Source of the DNA: Croceitalea rosinachiae
GTDB taxonomy: Bacteria > Bacteroidota > Bacteroidia > Flavobacteriales > Flavobacteriaceae
Reading direction: 5' to 3'
Assembly: GCF_031846445.1 (NCBI RefSeq)
Contig: NZ_JAVRHR010000002.1
Coordinates: 124,001 to 188,000 of the forward strand
DNA: 64,000 bases
Each line of letters starts with the position of its first letter. The first letter of the stretch is position 1. A model generated the notes under the pieces. The model saw only the letters and a list, made by a program, of their open reading frames with translations. It was not told where the DNA came from and searched no databases. The translations under genes and the position numbers were made by a program. Below are positions 36,204-45,217 of this stretch, one piece after another.

Positions 36204-36931
36204 AAAAAGTAATTATCGTAGATGACGAAGCCCCAGCTCGAAAGTTGATTAAAGAATTCTTGGAATCCCACAAAGATTTGGTTATTATCGAGGAATGTAA
36301 CAACGGGGTCGATGCCGTAAAGGCCATCAATACCTTTAAACCCGATTTGGTCTTTTTGGACATTCAAATGCCAGGTCTTACAGGTTTTGAAGTCTTGCAA
36401 AGGCTGGAAGAAATGCCACAAATTATCTTTTCTACGGCCTATGACCAATATGCGTTTAAAGCCTTTGAAGTTCACGCTGTGGACTACCTTTTAAAACCCT
36501 TTAAGCAAGAACGCTTCGACGAGGCTATTCAAAAAATTATGGATAATGATAAGGGTTATTTATCACAGCTACAGAACTTGGTAAGCGGTTTAAACGAACA
36601 AGAAACCTATTTAACCAATATTCTAGTATCGGTTCGGAATAAACTCATCAATATTCCCGTAGATACCATTATTTATATCAAGGCGGATGGTAATTATGCG
36701 AGACTCATTCTTGAAAAAGATTCACATTTAACGAGCTATGGTCTTTCTAAATTAGAGGAAAAGCTGAATACCCAACAATTCATTAGGGTGCATCGGTCAA
36801 CCGTAATCAATATCAATGCAGTTAAGGAGGCTTATAGCTATCCTTCAAGCTACGAACTTATTATGACCAATGGCGATATGGTAAAAGTAAGCCGAAGTTA
36901 TTTAGATAATATTAGGAAGTTGATAGTATAA
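36200..36931 (+). CDS. LytTR-family response regulator, 243 aa
   Basis: A receiver domain (residues 1-120) has the acidic pair D8/D9 and phosphoacceptor D54 in FLDIQMPG. A LytTR DNA-binding domain follows (about 145-243, with IPVDTIIYIKADGNYARLIL and FIRVHRSTVIN). It is the partner of the LytS-like kinase (4-base overlap). LytTR proteins bind pairs of 9-bp repeats and activate nearby genes. The alpha/beta hydrolase and serine hydrolase genes start 43 bases downstream on the same strand. Confidence 0.94.
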   Translation: MKKVIIVDDEAPARKLIKEFLESHKDLVIIEECNNGVDAVKAINTFKPDLVFLDIQMPGLTGFEVLQRLEEMPQIIFSTAYDQYAFKAFEVHAVDYLLKPFKQERFDEAIQKIMDNDKGYLSQLQNLVSGLNEQETYLTNILVSVRNKLINIPVDTIIYIKADGNYARLILEKDSHLTSYGLSKLEEKLNTQQFIRVHRSTVININAVKEAYSYPSSYELIMTNGDMVKVSRSYLDNIRKLIV

Positions 36932-36974
36932 AGCTTCTACAGAATTCATCAAATCAATCAAAAAACGAATAGTT

Positions 36975-37922
36975 ATGAATATCAAATCAATCCTACTATT
37001 TCTAATGTGCATCACCCTACAAAAGGTAACTGCCAAAGAAATAGATACTACAGCTACCATATCAATAGGCGGTATACAGCAGTATATAAGCATCAAAGGG
37101 AAAAGTATAGATAGTCCAATTCTTTTGTATTTGCACGGTGGTCCTGGAGCAGCGGTTTCATCACATAGCGATAAAGTAACACAACAATTGGAAGCGCATT
37201 TTGTAGTGGTGCATTGGGACCAAAGAGGTTCGGGAAAAACAAAGGAACTTAACAAACCTGATGCGTTACCTACAATTGAGGTAATGAAACAGGATGCAGA
37301 AGAAGTTTTATCACATCTTCTTACCAGATTTAATAGGAAGCAAATCGTTGTTTTGGGTAATTCTTGGGGTACGGTATTAGGATTTCATCTAGCCGAAAAG
37401 TTTCCCAAAAAAGTTAGTGATTTTATTGCGGTAAGTCCTATTGTCAATCATACGAAAAGTCAAAAAATGGCTTTAGAATTATTGCACAATCATTTCAATA
37501 AGAATAAAAACATCAAAGCAGTAGCGCAGTTGAATACGGTGAAAATTCCTTTTGAAGATGCCGAACAGATGCTCATATTACATCGTTGGGAAACCGTTTA
37601 TAATGGAAGTGATTTCTCTGATGAACAGTTCAAGCAATATCTATCATATTTTAAAGGTTGGTCGTCCCAATGGATGCCCCTCTATCAGCAGTTGTATCGA
37701 ATAGATTTAGAAAAACAAGTTCCAGATTTGGAATGTCCGTTATATGTTTTGATAGGCGATAAAGATTTAACAACACATCACGAGCTAACCAAAGCATATT
37801 TTGATGCACTTAAAGCACCTCAAAAAGAATTGTTTTGGCTAGAAGATGTTGGGCATAATATTCCCGGTATTGCTGGCGATAAGATACAAGAAATCGTTAT
37901 TAAAAATATAATGAATGATTAA
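36975..37922 (+). CDS. Secreted alpha/beta hydrolase, proline iminopeptidase-like, 315 aa
   Basis: A signal peptide (about residues 1-20, ending TAK) precedes an alpha/beta-hydrolase domain. The oxyanion motif HGGPG (54-58), nucleophile S130 in GNSWG and the C-terminal His in DVGHNIPG are visible. HGGPG with GxSWG is the mark of proline iminopeptidase-like (S33) enzymes. It would act in the periplasm or outside on N-terminal peptides or esters. It overlaps the next gene by 8 bases. A decayed copy of its 3' end lies at 39750-39843. Confidence 0.88.
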   Translation: MNIKSILLFLMCITLQKVTAKEIDTTATISIGGIQQYISIKGKSIDSPILLYLHGGPGAAVSSHSDKVTQQLEAHFVVVHWDQRGSGKTKELNKPDALPTIEVMKQDAEEVLSHLLTRFNRKQIVVLGNSWGTVLGFHLAEKFPKKVSDFIAVSPIVNHTKSQKMALELLHNHFNKNKNIKAVAQLNTVKIPFEDAEQMLILHRWETVYNGSDFSDEQFKQYLSYFKGWSSQWMPLYQQLYRIDLEKQVPDLECPLYVLIGDKDLTTHHELTKAYFDALKAPQKELFWLEDVGHNIPGIAGDKIQEIVIKNIMND

Positions 37923-39717
37923 ATCAACAATATTAATTCTACTCCTGTTCGTATCGAATATCTCGGTCGCACAAAACAGTGAAACTTTAGATGAAAAGTT
38001 GAAAAAAGCTGTTACAAACGAAAATTTAACAGGTGCTGTATGGTCAACTATTAGTGATGATATAGTTACAACAGGAGCAATAGGATTAAAAAATGCCGAT
38101 ACAAAAGAAATTTTAGAAAAGAACGATAGAGTACTAATTGGTTCAGTTACTAAAACCCTAATTGCAACAGGCATCCTTCGTTTAGCAAGCCAAGAGAAAT
38201 TGGATATTGAAACCCCTGTTTACAAAATTTTACCCGACATACCTTTTATTAATCCTTGGAGAGAAGATAATCCTGTTACGATAAGGGACCTATTAAATCA
38301 CACTTCAGGAATTGAAGATTCTAGATTTTGGCAAGTATTTAGCACAGAATCTACGCCTTCTACCCCTTTAGAACATATTTTTTCCAAAAACCCTTCTGTA
38401 TTAAAAGTAAGAAACATATCAGGCACTCGATTTTCGTATTCAAATATGGGATATTCATTCTTAGGTTTAATTATTGAAAAAATCGCTCAGGAATCATATG
38501 AAACTTATTTGGATAAAAATCTTTTGATTCCTCTAGGTATGGAGAACAGCACTTTTCAATTTACAACTCAAAAAGGAGTGAATATCGACCCACATCTAGC
38601 TATGGGTCATTTTGATGATGGAACAACGCAAGAGAACATACCTATGTTTTTACGTCCAGCAGGTCAATTCACCACAACTGCAAGAGATATTGGGCTATTC
38701 GCAAGATTCTTAATGAGTGACGGGACTATTAATGGAAAGGTTTTTATTGATAAGGGGCTTTTGAAACAAATGGGAAATCCGACATCAACAGAATCTTATA
38801 AAAATGGATTAAAATCAGGATATCAATTTGGGTTAAGTTACAGAGATAGGTATGGTGTCGTTGGGAAATTTCATCGTGGAAATACAATTGGTTACAGAGC
38901 AACATTTTATCTATTCCCCGAACAAAAAAAAGGATTTTTCATCAGTTACAACGCGGATAGTGAAGCTGCAAATTATGAGAAATTCAATACAATTTTCATA
39001 AATCACCTAGGAATTACTAAGCACGAAAAACAAAAGACAAATGGCAATCTAGCTTCAAGTTTTAAAGAGTTTGATGGATATTACAAGATGAATCCCATTC
39101 GCTTCAAAATGTTTGCTTATCTAGATTTACTTTTTAACTCAATAAAAGTGGAGCTAGAAAATAATAAACTCGTTATTAAATCCATTCAAAAAGAGGATTA
39201 CGACCTTTTACCCCTTGGAGATAATTTATTCAGAAAAAAGGATAGAGTTAAAGCTTCTCACGTTTTTTACAAAAACGACAATACACCAATGATTAGTGAT
39301 GGACTAGTAACGTATGAAAAAATTAGCTCATTTTATTTAGGTTTAATGTGGATAAGTCTTATTCTAGGGTTAGTTGGTATGATGATTATCCTATTTCGTG
39401 GGTTCTATTTACTTTTTCAAAAACAACTATTCAAACGTAATCAAACAATAACACTTCCATTTCTATCCATCATAGGGCTTTTAATTCCTTTACCTTTTCT
39501 TCTAAACCAATCTTTTCTAAACTTAGGTGATTTCACCTTTGCAAATGTTTTATTAGCAATTGTTACTGGATTTTTACCTCTAGCAATGATTTTGGGAATT
39601 AGAAAAATATGGAAAACCAAAACTTTGACAATAGATACGGCCGGAACATTATTTATTTTACAATGGACACTTGTTTTAATTTACTGGGGAGTATTCCCGC
39701 TTAGATTGTGGTATTAG
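37915..39717 (+). CDS. Serine hydrolase with C-terminal membrane domain, 600 aa
   Basis: A signal peptide is followed by a beta-lactamase-fold domain (about residues 25-350) with SVTK, FSYSN (YxN) and FHRGN near the HxG position. A linker domain and then about four hydrophobic helices (residues 465-600) end the protein. This PBP4*/FmtA-like architecture with a membrane tail is found in peptide hydrolases of many bacteria. It overlaps the alpha/beta hydrolase by 8 bases, so the two hydrolases are probably made together. The substrate is unknown. Confidence 0.88.
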   Translation: MIKSTILILLLFVSNISVAQNSETLDEKLKKAVTNENLTGAVWSTISDDIVTTGAIGLKNADTKEILEKNDRVLIGSVTKTLIATGILRLASQEKLDIETPVYKILPDIPFINPWREDNPVTIRDLLNHTSGIEDSRFWQVFSTESTPSTPLEHIFSKNPSVLKVRNISGTRFSYSNMGYSFLGLIIEKIAQESYETYLDKNLLIPLGMENSTFQFTTQKGVNIDPHLAMGHFDDGTTQENIPMFLRPAGQFTTTARDIGLFARFLMSDGTINGKVFIDKGLLKQMGNPTSTESYKNGLKSGYQFGLSYRDRYGVVGKFHRGNTIGYRATFYLFPEQKKGFFISYNADSEAANYEKFNTIFINHLGITKHEKQKTNGNLASSFKEFDGYYKMNPIRFKMFAYLDLLFNSIKVELENNKLVIKSIQKEDYDLLPLGDNLFRKKDRVKASHVFYKNDNTPMISDGLVTYEKISSFYLGLMWISLILGLVGMMIILFRGFYLLFQKQLFKRNQTITLPFLSIIGLLIPLPFLLNQSFLNLGDFTFANVLLAIVTGFLPLAMILGIRKIWKTKTLTIDTAGTLFILQWTLVLIYWGVFPLRLWY

Positions 39718-39749
39718 GAAAAGAAGTTCCTTAGTTTGAATATTCAATA

Positions 39750-39843
39750 TATGTTACGATACTCTTAGAAAGCCTAAGAAAGAGTTGTCTTGGTTAAAAG
39801 ATGTTAGTATAAGATTCCTGAGCTTGCTATCGATAAAACGTAA
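39750..39843 (+). pseudogene. Decayed 3' fragment of an alpha/beta hydrolase gene
   Basis: This stretch aligns by eye with the last codons of the alpha/beta hydrolase gene (around 37797-37890). KPKKELSWLKDV matches APQKELFWLEDV. After a one-base loss the next frame reads YKIPELAIDKT and stop, matching HNIPGIAGDKI. It lies just after the serine hydrolase that follows the intact copy. It looks like the remnant of a second, duplicated or recombined hydrolase gene. Confidence 0.65.
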
Positions 39844-39883
39844 AGCCTCACTATCAAAAAAATTGTTCCTGAGCTTAAAAAGA

Positions 39884-40321
39884 TTAGTAGAAATTAAAGA
39901 ACCACTCAATCGCATTTCCCATCACAAAGCTTGTTAAGGTAGCGAGCAACGTTATTTTTCCAAGATTGAAGGCATTTGAGAAAGAAATATAAAACGCTCC
40001 AATTGCGCAGCCACTGAAAACAAACATCGCATACAAAGGTGTATTGCTAGTTATGAGTGAAGTGATATGAAAAAGGATATCAATGACCGTAGTAAAACCA
40101 AACAAAGCCAGCGCAAAATTAGCTTTCTTGCTTGCCTTAAACAGATAAAACCCTGCAATAAAAAGCTCTATTGAAATAGCGACAGGGCCATATTGGGTAT
40201 AAAATGATAAATTAAAATATTCGGCAAAATCCTCTGGGCGATTGGTTTCTAAATAGAAAAACACACTAAAAATAAAGGCAATGCCCATAAAAACAACTGC
40301 TATGACTTTTCTTAAACTCAT
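39884..40321 (-). CDS. Five-helix membrane protein, 145 aa
   Basis: About five hydrophobic segments fill the protein, starting at residue 5. I recognise no family. It overlaps the upstream serine hydrolase gene by 4 bases (40318-40321), indicating coupled translation, and is last in a transcript that begins at 43572. It may be a membrane partner of that hydrolase. Confidence 0.7.
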   Translation of the reverse strand: MSLRKVIAVVFMGIAFIFSVFFYLETNRPEDFAEYFNLSFYTQYGPVAISIELFIAGFYLFKASKKANFALALFGFTTVIDILFHITSLITSNTPLYAMFVFSGCAIGAFYISFSNAFNLGKITLLATLTSFVMGNAIEWFFNFY

Positions 40322-41418
40322 TTTACGAATTTCACAACGTAATTTACAAATTCATACACATTAAAAGAAGGCATCGCCTGAGTGATGCAATACGACAGTA
40401 CTGTTTTAGTTTCTGGACAGTAGCCGATATACGTACCAAAAAAGCCATAATGTCCATAGAAGGTTTGGTCATTATAAACAGACTCATAAACACCAAGCCC
40501 GTAAGGAAGGTGGTTTTCAAAAGTTTCTTCTATGGTTATCATTTTTAGCAATGATTCTTTCGAGATAAGCTTTCCATTGAACAGCGCCTTGATAAATGTA
40601 GCTACGTCTTGATGCGTACTAACCAATCCTCCACCTGACCAATCAAAGGAGGTATTGACTTCATTAAAATCCGTAGCGCCTACATATTGATGAATTCTAG
40701 CGTTTTTGGAGTGCGTCTTTTCGTAAAATTCAAAATAGGTGTCTTGCATATCCAACGGATTGAGAATTCTATCACGAATGGACTGCGATAATGATTTTTT
40801 ATCCAATTTCTCTATCAAGAAACCTAACAGTACGTAGTTCATATCCGAATAATGCCAACCTTCTCCTGGTTTGAATTTTGCTTCTTTATGAAGGCCAAAT
40901 TCAAAATACCAATCTACCACATCTTTGGGTTGATACTGTTGCTGTGAATTTTTCAATACACGTTCTAGGAGTACCTGTTGCCTATCATTAAAAACATCAG
41001 CTAATCCACTTTTATGAGATAAGAGTTGCTTTATGGTTATTGCTTTCGCGAAAGCGTTATTCTTATGCCAATGAAATTCATCTAACTTCAAGAATTCAAT
41101 ACTCTTTAAATACGGATAGATAGTATCCAGAAGGGAAAGCTTGCCTTCTTCTTCCAACTGTAAAATAATAGTCGAAACGAAAAGCTTTGTGCTACTCGCA
41201 ATTCTAAACTGGTCTGTTACCTGTAAAGTATCTCCATTTTTCTTTCGTAACCCCACAGCTTCATTGACCAAGACATCTCCATCTCTTTCAATCAAAAATG
41301 ACATACCGTGAACAGGATTTTCTGTATCATTGATTAGTTTCTCCTGCAAAAGCTCGGAAACTTCCTGTGCGTTAAGCAGGAATGGGAACATCGTTAAAAT
41401 AAGGATTAGTGTTTTCAT
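40318..41418 (-). CDS. Secreted serine hydrolase, class C beta-lactamase-like, 366 aa
   Basis: The start at 41418 is preferred because it begins a clear signal peptide (MKTLILILTMFPFLLNAQ); the longer frame reads back into the DoxX gene. The beta-lactamase-fold motifs are SSTK, WHYSDMNY (YxN position, here YSD) and GHYGF (HxG position). A 14-bp palindrome GCTTTCGCGAAAGC lies at 41042-41055, here encoding AFAKA. It is downstream of the DoxX-like gene and upstream of the 145-residue membrane protein. Confidence 0.88.
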   Translation of the reverse strand: MKTLILILTMFPFLLNAQEVSELLQEKLINDTENPVHGMSFLIERDGDVLVNEAVGLRKKNGDTLQVTDQFRIASSTKLFVSTIILQLEEEGKLSLLDTIYPYLKSIEFLKLDEFHWHKNNAFAKAITIKQLLSHKSGLADVFNDRQQVLLERVLKNSQQQYQPKDVVDWYFEFGLHKEAKFKPGEGWHYSDMNYVLLGFLIEKLDKKSLSQSIRDRILNPLDMQDTYFEFYEKTHSKNARIHQYVGATDFNEVNTSFDWSGGGLVSTHQDVATFIKALFNGKLISKESLLKMITIEETFENHLPYGLGVYESVYNDQTFYGHYGFFGTYIGYCPETKTVLSYCITQAMPSFNVYEFVNYVVKFVK

Positions 41419-41441
41419 AATGCGTTTTGGTTTTAATAGGA

Positions 41442-41894
41442 TTACATTCTGACGGAAGCGATATACGTCCAAGCGATAAAAAGAATTTGCAACGGAACTC
41501 TAAACCACAAATAAGCAAGACCGTTTCCGTCGAATGTTCCTGTTTGATAGTTTACTTTATGAACTGCAGCATAAATATTGGCAGGTAGCATTAGTATGAG
41601 AAAAATGATTAAAGCCCAACCAGATAGGTATTGAAATTTAGGGACAAGAAGTCCTATGGCAACTAAGACTTCGAATACGCCTGTAAGGTGAACAAAGCTT
41701 TCTTTAAAAGGAATAAAATCCGGTATCATCATTGTCATTCCCTTGGTAAACACAAAATGTCCAATAGCCGTAAATACAAGCATTACTGACATTGCAATTC
41801 TAGCAGACAAGGCAAAATCATACTCCTTTTTGATAATTTTAATGGCTAAAATGGAAATAGCAAAACTTAATAATAGAACGATGAGTGGTTTCAT
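41442..41894 (-). CDS. DoxX-like membrane protein, 150 aa
   Basis: Four hydrophobic helices with the pattern MVFTAIGHFVFTKG-type followed by HLTGVFEVLVAIGLLVPKF place it in the DoxX/DoxD-like group, more distant than the other two in the island. It lies between a GNAT acetyltransferase (11-base gap) and a serine hydrolase. Its role is probably membrane redox or quinone-related, by family only. Confidence 0.8.
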   Translation of the reverse strand: MKPLIVLLLSFAISILAIKIIKKEYDFALSARIAMSVMLVFTAIGHFVFTKGMTMMIPDFIPFKESFVHLTGVFEVLVAIGLLVPKFQYLSGWALIIFLILMLPANIYAAVHKVNYQTGTFDGNGLAYLWFRVPLQILFIAWTYIASVRM

Positions 41895-41905
41895 AATAGA
41901 TTGTT

Positions 41906-42613
41906 TTAAATAGTATATGACTTTAAATTACCTTGATGCTGAAAACCAAGTTTTTTATAGATAGGCGCTCCCAATTTTGAGGCTACTAGATGGATATACT
42001 CGCTATCATTTCTTAAAGCAATAGAAAGCAAATGTTCAGTCATTTTCTTTCCTAAGCCCAATCCTCTGTATTCCTTTTTGGCACCAATCATATGTAGCCC
42101 AGAATCTCCGTTGGAATCTTGAAACACAATGCCGCAGCTCACATAGTCCCCTTTATGTTTTCCTAAGAAAAGTTGAATCTTATCGCTCTGTATCAAAGGA
42201 CTAATGGTACCCTCATAAATGGTATACCGAAAAGCTTCCGAAGCAATTCTTGCAAAGGTTTGTGCGCCTAGAACATCTCTTACTTTTTCAATATCTGAAG
42301 AGCCAGCGTATTTTGGTTCTTCTTTCATATGCATTGTCATCGCTTCTACAGAAGATGTTTGGGTAAGCCCTTGCACTTTTAAAAGTTCTTCAATCCCCAC
42401 ATTTTCTTCTACCGCCAAAGACTTCGCCAACTGGTACTTCGTAACACTCTCTTTCAATCCTTGAATATGTTGTTCTTCAAGGTTGAATATTTTTGAAGGC
42501 CAAGTAGCATCTTCAGGGGAAAGACTGGAAAATCCTTTGTATTGATGGAAGTATCCGCCCACTTGACCAATATGTCTCCAAAATTCAAATTGATGTTGTA
42601 CCGCCAGTATCAC
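41906..42613 (-). CDS. GNAT-family N-acetyltransferase, 235 aa
   Basis: The C-terminal 100 residues form a GNAT domain with the acetyl-CoA loop YRGLGLGKKM and the ending KLGAPIYKKLGFQHQGNLKSY, typical of this fold. The N-terminal 120 residues are extra, and share no motif I know. The start is GTG at 42613, two bases after the stop of the upstream flavin reductase-SnoaL gene. The acceptor is unknown. Confidence 0.82.
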   Translation of the reverse strand: MILAVQHQFEFWRHIGQVGGYFHQYKGFSSLSPEDATWPSKIFNLEEQHIQGLKESVTKYQLAKSLAVEENVGIEELLKVQGLTQTSSVEAMTMHMKEEPKYAGSSDIEKVRDVLGAQTFARIASEAFRYTIYEGTISPLIQSDKIQLFLGKHKGDYVSCGIVFQDSNGDSGLHMIGAKKEYRGLGLGKKMTEHLLSIALRNDSEYIHLVASKLGAPIYKKLGFQHQGNLKSYTI

Positions 42614-42615
42614 TT

Positions 42616-43572
42616 TTATGCATATTCAATGTTAGATGCCTCAAAAAGCGCAGCAGAGTCTTCGTAAAAACGATATTCTTTTATCATTTCATCTTCAACA
42701 ACACAAAGCTGTACCCAGTTGCTGTTAAATAGCTTTCCTGAACTTCTCACCAAGTGTGAGAATGAACCTTTGGCAATAACCAGATTATTACCTGCTTCTA
42801 CAACTGTGTCAACTATAAATTCTTTGGTTTCAAAAAGGGATACGATATTCTTTAAGAACTGTCTTGCTTCCTTTCGGGTGCGATAGATACCGTGCAATTG
42901 GTCTTTTAATCGCTCTTCTTCCTTCACGCTTACGATATAACAATCAGGATGAAAAACATTAAGAACCGCATCTAAATCTCCTTGTTGAAAGGCATCAAAG
43001 TAGGACTGCACTACTCCTGTATTGGTTTTCTTTGGTTTGTAGTCCGCCTTCGCGAAAGTATAAAATTCTTTATCCAATTTTTCTAACTCTTCAATATTAC
43101 TAATGCTATTAGTGTGAGGGTCAAAACTCTCCTGAAAACTCCCCAGTGAATAGGTTCCTCTTACTTGCCCACCCCAAATTGGCATCAACTTTTCTAACAA
43201 TGCTAATTGTGTTTGTGCGCCTGTGGCACCAGGTGATGTACTCAGCAATAAAACTGGCTTCTCACCAAAAAACTGCTGAGTAAACACAGAGAGCCAATCC
43301 AATGTATTCTTTAAAAATGCAGTAGGCAAACCATTATGCTCTGGTGAAGCGATAATGAAACCATCGCTATCTTGAAAAATAGCGTACAAATCTTGAATTG
43401 ATTTTGGTATGCCTTCCGCGTGAATACTTGGCGAATAAATGGGTGCTTCAAATTGCTTTAGGTCAATTAAATTAATCTCATACTCCGAATATCTTTCAAT
43501 TACAGATTGGATTAACTTTTCGTTAATAGATTCTGGACTATTGCTTCCAGAAAAGGCTAAAATGTTTTTCAT
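42616..43572 (-). CDS. FMN reductase fused to SnoaL-like domain, 318 aa
   Basis: Residues 1-180 are an NADPH-dependent FMN reductase with LAFSGSNSPESINEKL and ASPEHNGLPTAFLKNTLDW. Residues 187-318 are a SnoaL/NTF2-like domain (VVQSYFDAFQQGDLDAVLNVFHPDCYIV). The two activities are usually separate: one reduces flavins or quinones, and the other binds or isomerises small molecules. It starts a transcript with GNAT, DoxX, serine hydrolase and a membrane protein. Its promoter shares the 21-bp repeat operator with the haem-c operon. Confidence 0.85.
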   Translation of the reverse strand: MKNILAFSGSNSPESINEKLIQSVIERYSEYEINLIDLKQFEAPIYSPSIHAEGIPKSIQDLYAIFQDSDGFIIASPEHNGLPTAFLKNTLDWLSVFTQQFFGEKPVLLLSTSPGATGAQTQLALLEKLMPIWGGQVRGTYSLGSFQESFDPHTNSISNIEELEKLDKEFYTFAKADYKPKKTNTGVVQSYFDAFQQGDLDAVLNVFHPDCYIVSVKEEERLKDQLHGIYRTRKEARQFLKNIVSLFETKEFIVDTVVEAGNNLVIAKGSFSHLVRSSGKLFNSNWVQLCVVEDEMIKEYRFYEDSAALFEASNIEYA

Positions 43573-43601
43573 TTTGTTCTATTTTTTGATTAATACTGAT
43601 G

Positions 43602-43659
43602 CAAATTTCTTGACCTCCTGCTCATAATACTTGTTTGAGCGGAAATCTAATTTGTTCTA
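43602..43659 (-). promoter_or_regulatory. Promoter with 21-bp-period direct-repeat operator (second copy)
   Basis: On the minus strand, repeats at 43647-43659 (TAGAACAAATTAG) and 43626-43638 (TCAAACAAGTATT) lie 21 bp apart. As at 31098-31155, 16 bases separate the near repeat from the -7-like GAAATTTG at 43602-43609. Both copies also share TTCCGC between the repeats. Confidence 0.55.
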
Positions 43660-43679
43660 AAAGTCTTTTAAGCTGCGTT

Positions 43680-44258
43680 TCAGGACACACTAACTCCTAG
43701 TCGATTAACTCTAGATAGCCATTGTGTACGTTGTTTTTTAGTTGAATTTTTTACTGCTGCGAGATAGGTAACCTTTACTGGTTTTATACCGCAAAATTCA
43801 AGCGTTCCTTTTTTAAATTGATTGATAGCAGGATTTTTCATCACCAAACTATTATACCAACTCACTGTATCTGCTGTAATTATTATTCGAGCAGTTTTTC
43901 CCTTCAGCAATTTCTCAGGAAAAAGTTTCCCTTTTTGATATTTAAAAGTGATACCTGGTAAAAAAGTGCGGTCTATAAATCCCTTCAATAAAGCAGGAAT
44001 ACCATACCACCACATCGGGAAGACCCAAACCAAATGTTCTGCTCCCTTTATTTTCTTGATGGCTATTTGTAAATCAGGTTCCAATTCGTAGGGAATTCTG
44101 TAACCGTACTTTAGATTAGGGTCAAAGTTCAATTCAGAAAGATTGATAGTCTCTACTAAGGCACTTCCTGAAATAGCACCTTTTTTATAGCTTTCTGCCA
44201 AAGCCCAATTAAAACTTTCCTTATCTGGATGTCCGTTAATGATGAGTACTTTTTTCAT
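43680..44258 (-). CDS. Flavodoxin-like NAD(P)H quinone oxidoreductase, 192 aa
   Basis: A flavodoxin_2 family protein (MdaB/KefF-like). The motif INGHPDKESFNWAL binds the flavin phosphate, VFPMWWYGIPALLKGFIDR is the isoalloxazine loop, and FCGIKPVKVTYLA is the C-terminal family ending. It probably transfers two electrons from NAD(P)H to quinones. It follows the MDR-type oxidoreductase gene by 27 bases. Its leader contains the recurring ATCAAAAAACGAACAG. Confidence 0.9.
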   Translation of the reverse strand: MKKVLIINGHPDKESFNWALAESYKKGAISGSALVETINLSELNFDPNLKYGYRIPYELEPDLQIAIKKIKGAEHLVWVFPMWWYGIPALLKGFIDRTFLPGITFKYQKGKLFPEKLLKGKTARIIITADTVSWYNSLVMKNPAINQFKKGTLEFCGIKPVKVTYLAAVKNSTKKQRTQWLSRVNRLGVSVS

Positions 44259-44285
44259 TTTCTGTTCGTTTTTTGATTGATGATT

Positions 44286-45206
44286 TTAATGGTGGACGAC
44301 TACCGAAACATTTCCACGTTTTCGACCAGAATCCACATAGCGATGCGCTTCAACTATAGTGTCTAAGCTGTATTCTTTGTCAATTAATGGTTTTAGTTGT
44401 CCGCTATCTACCAGTTGACGAATTTTAAGTAACAGTTCTGTGCTCTCTTTGGTCAACATTTTTGTAGTGACGAATCGTCCATCGCTTTTCAAAACCTTTT
44501 TAGCATTGGACTTTGATGTTTTACCTACGGTATCAAATACAATATCATATTGTTCGGAAGAATTCGTGTAATCCTCATTTTTATAATCGATTACCGTCTC
44601 TGCCCCTAAGTGTTCTACTAGTGCTACATTTCGTGTACTACAAACTCCGGTAACACTAGCTCCATAATGATTTGCTAATTGTACGGCATAACTCCCCACA
44701 CTACCAGAAGCACCGTAAATAAGCACTTTTTGGTCTCTAGCAATCTCTGCCTTTTGCAATAGAAACAGTGCCGTCATACTGCCTATAGGTACTACTGCCG
44801 ATTCTTTGTGAGACAGATTCTTCGGCTTTTTAATGACCACACCTTGATTCCAATATTCAGGAATGCACATATATTCGGCATAGGCTCCCGTTTTGAGCAT
44901 TGATGTCGTTCCAAAAACTTCATCGCCTACATTAAACTTAGTTACCTTGGTTCCTATTTGTTCAATTATTCCCGACCATTCGTGACCCAAGATTTGCTTT
45001 TTAGGACTAAACAATCCAAAAATCAAACGTGCAGGTAACCATACCAAAGCTGGAAAATCAGAGGCTCGTAGACGAACATCTCCTGAAGTTACTGAAGTGG
45101 CCATTACTTTAACCAAAATTTCATTGGTTTTTGGACTAGGCTTTTTAAGCTCCTTCAATTGAAGTACTTCTGGTGAGCCGTATTTGGAATATACTACTGC
45201 TTTCAT
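44286..45206 (-). CDS. MDR-family NAD(P)-dependent quinone/alcohol oxidoreductase, 306 aa
   Basis: A medium-chain dehydrogenase of the quinone-oxidoreductase type. The GroES-like N-terminal part has VYSKYGSPEVLQLKEL and GHEWSG. The cofactor motif IYGASGSVGSYAVQLA lies near residues 145-160. The structural zinc Cys cluster is absent, as in zeta-crystallin/quinone reductase relatives. It probably reduces quinones or enones, matching the other oxidoreductases nearby. It begins 11 bases after the 96-residue HMA-like gene. Confidence 0.9.
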   Translation of the reverse strand: MKAVVYSKYGSPEVLQLKELKKPSPKTNEILVKVMATSVTSGDVRLRASDFPALVWLPARLIFGLFSPKKQILGHEWSGIIEQIGTKVTKFNVGDEVFGTTSMLKTGAYAEYMCIPEYWNQGVVIKKPKNLSHKESAVVPIGSMTALFLLQKAEIARDQKVLIYGASGSVGSYAVQLANHYGASVTGVCSTRNVALVEHLGAETVIDYKNEDYTNSSEQYDIVFDTVGKTSKSNAKKVLKSDGRFVTTKMLTKESTELLLKIRQLVDSGQLKPLIDKEYSLDTIVEAHRYVDSGRKRGNVSVVVHH

Positions 45207-45217
45207 TTTTCTGCGTA

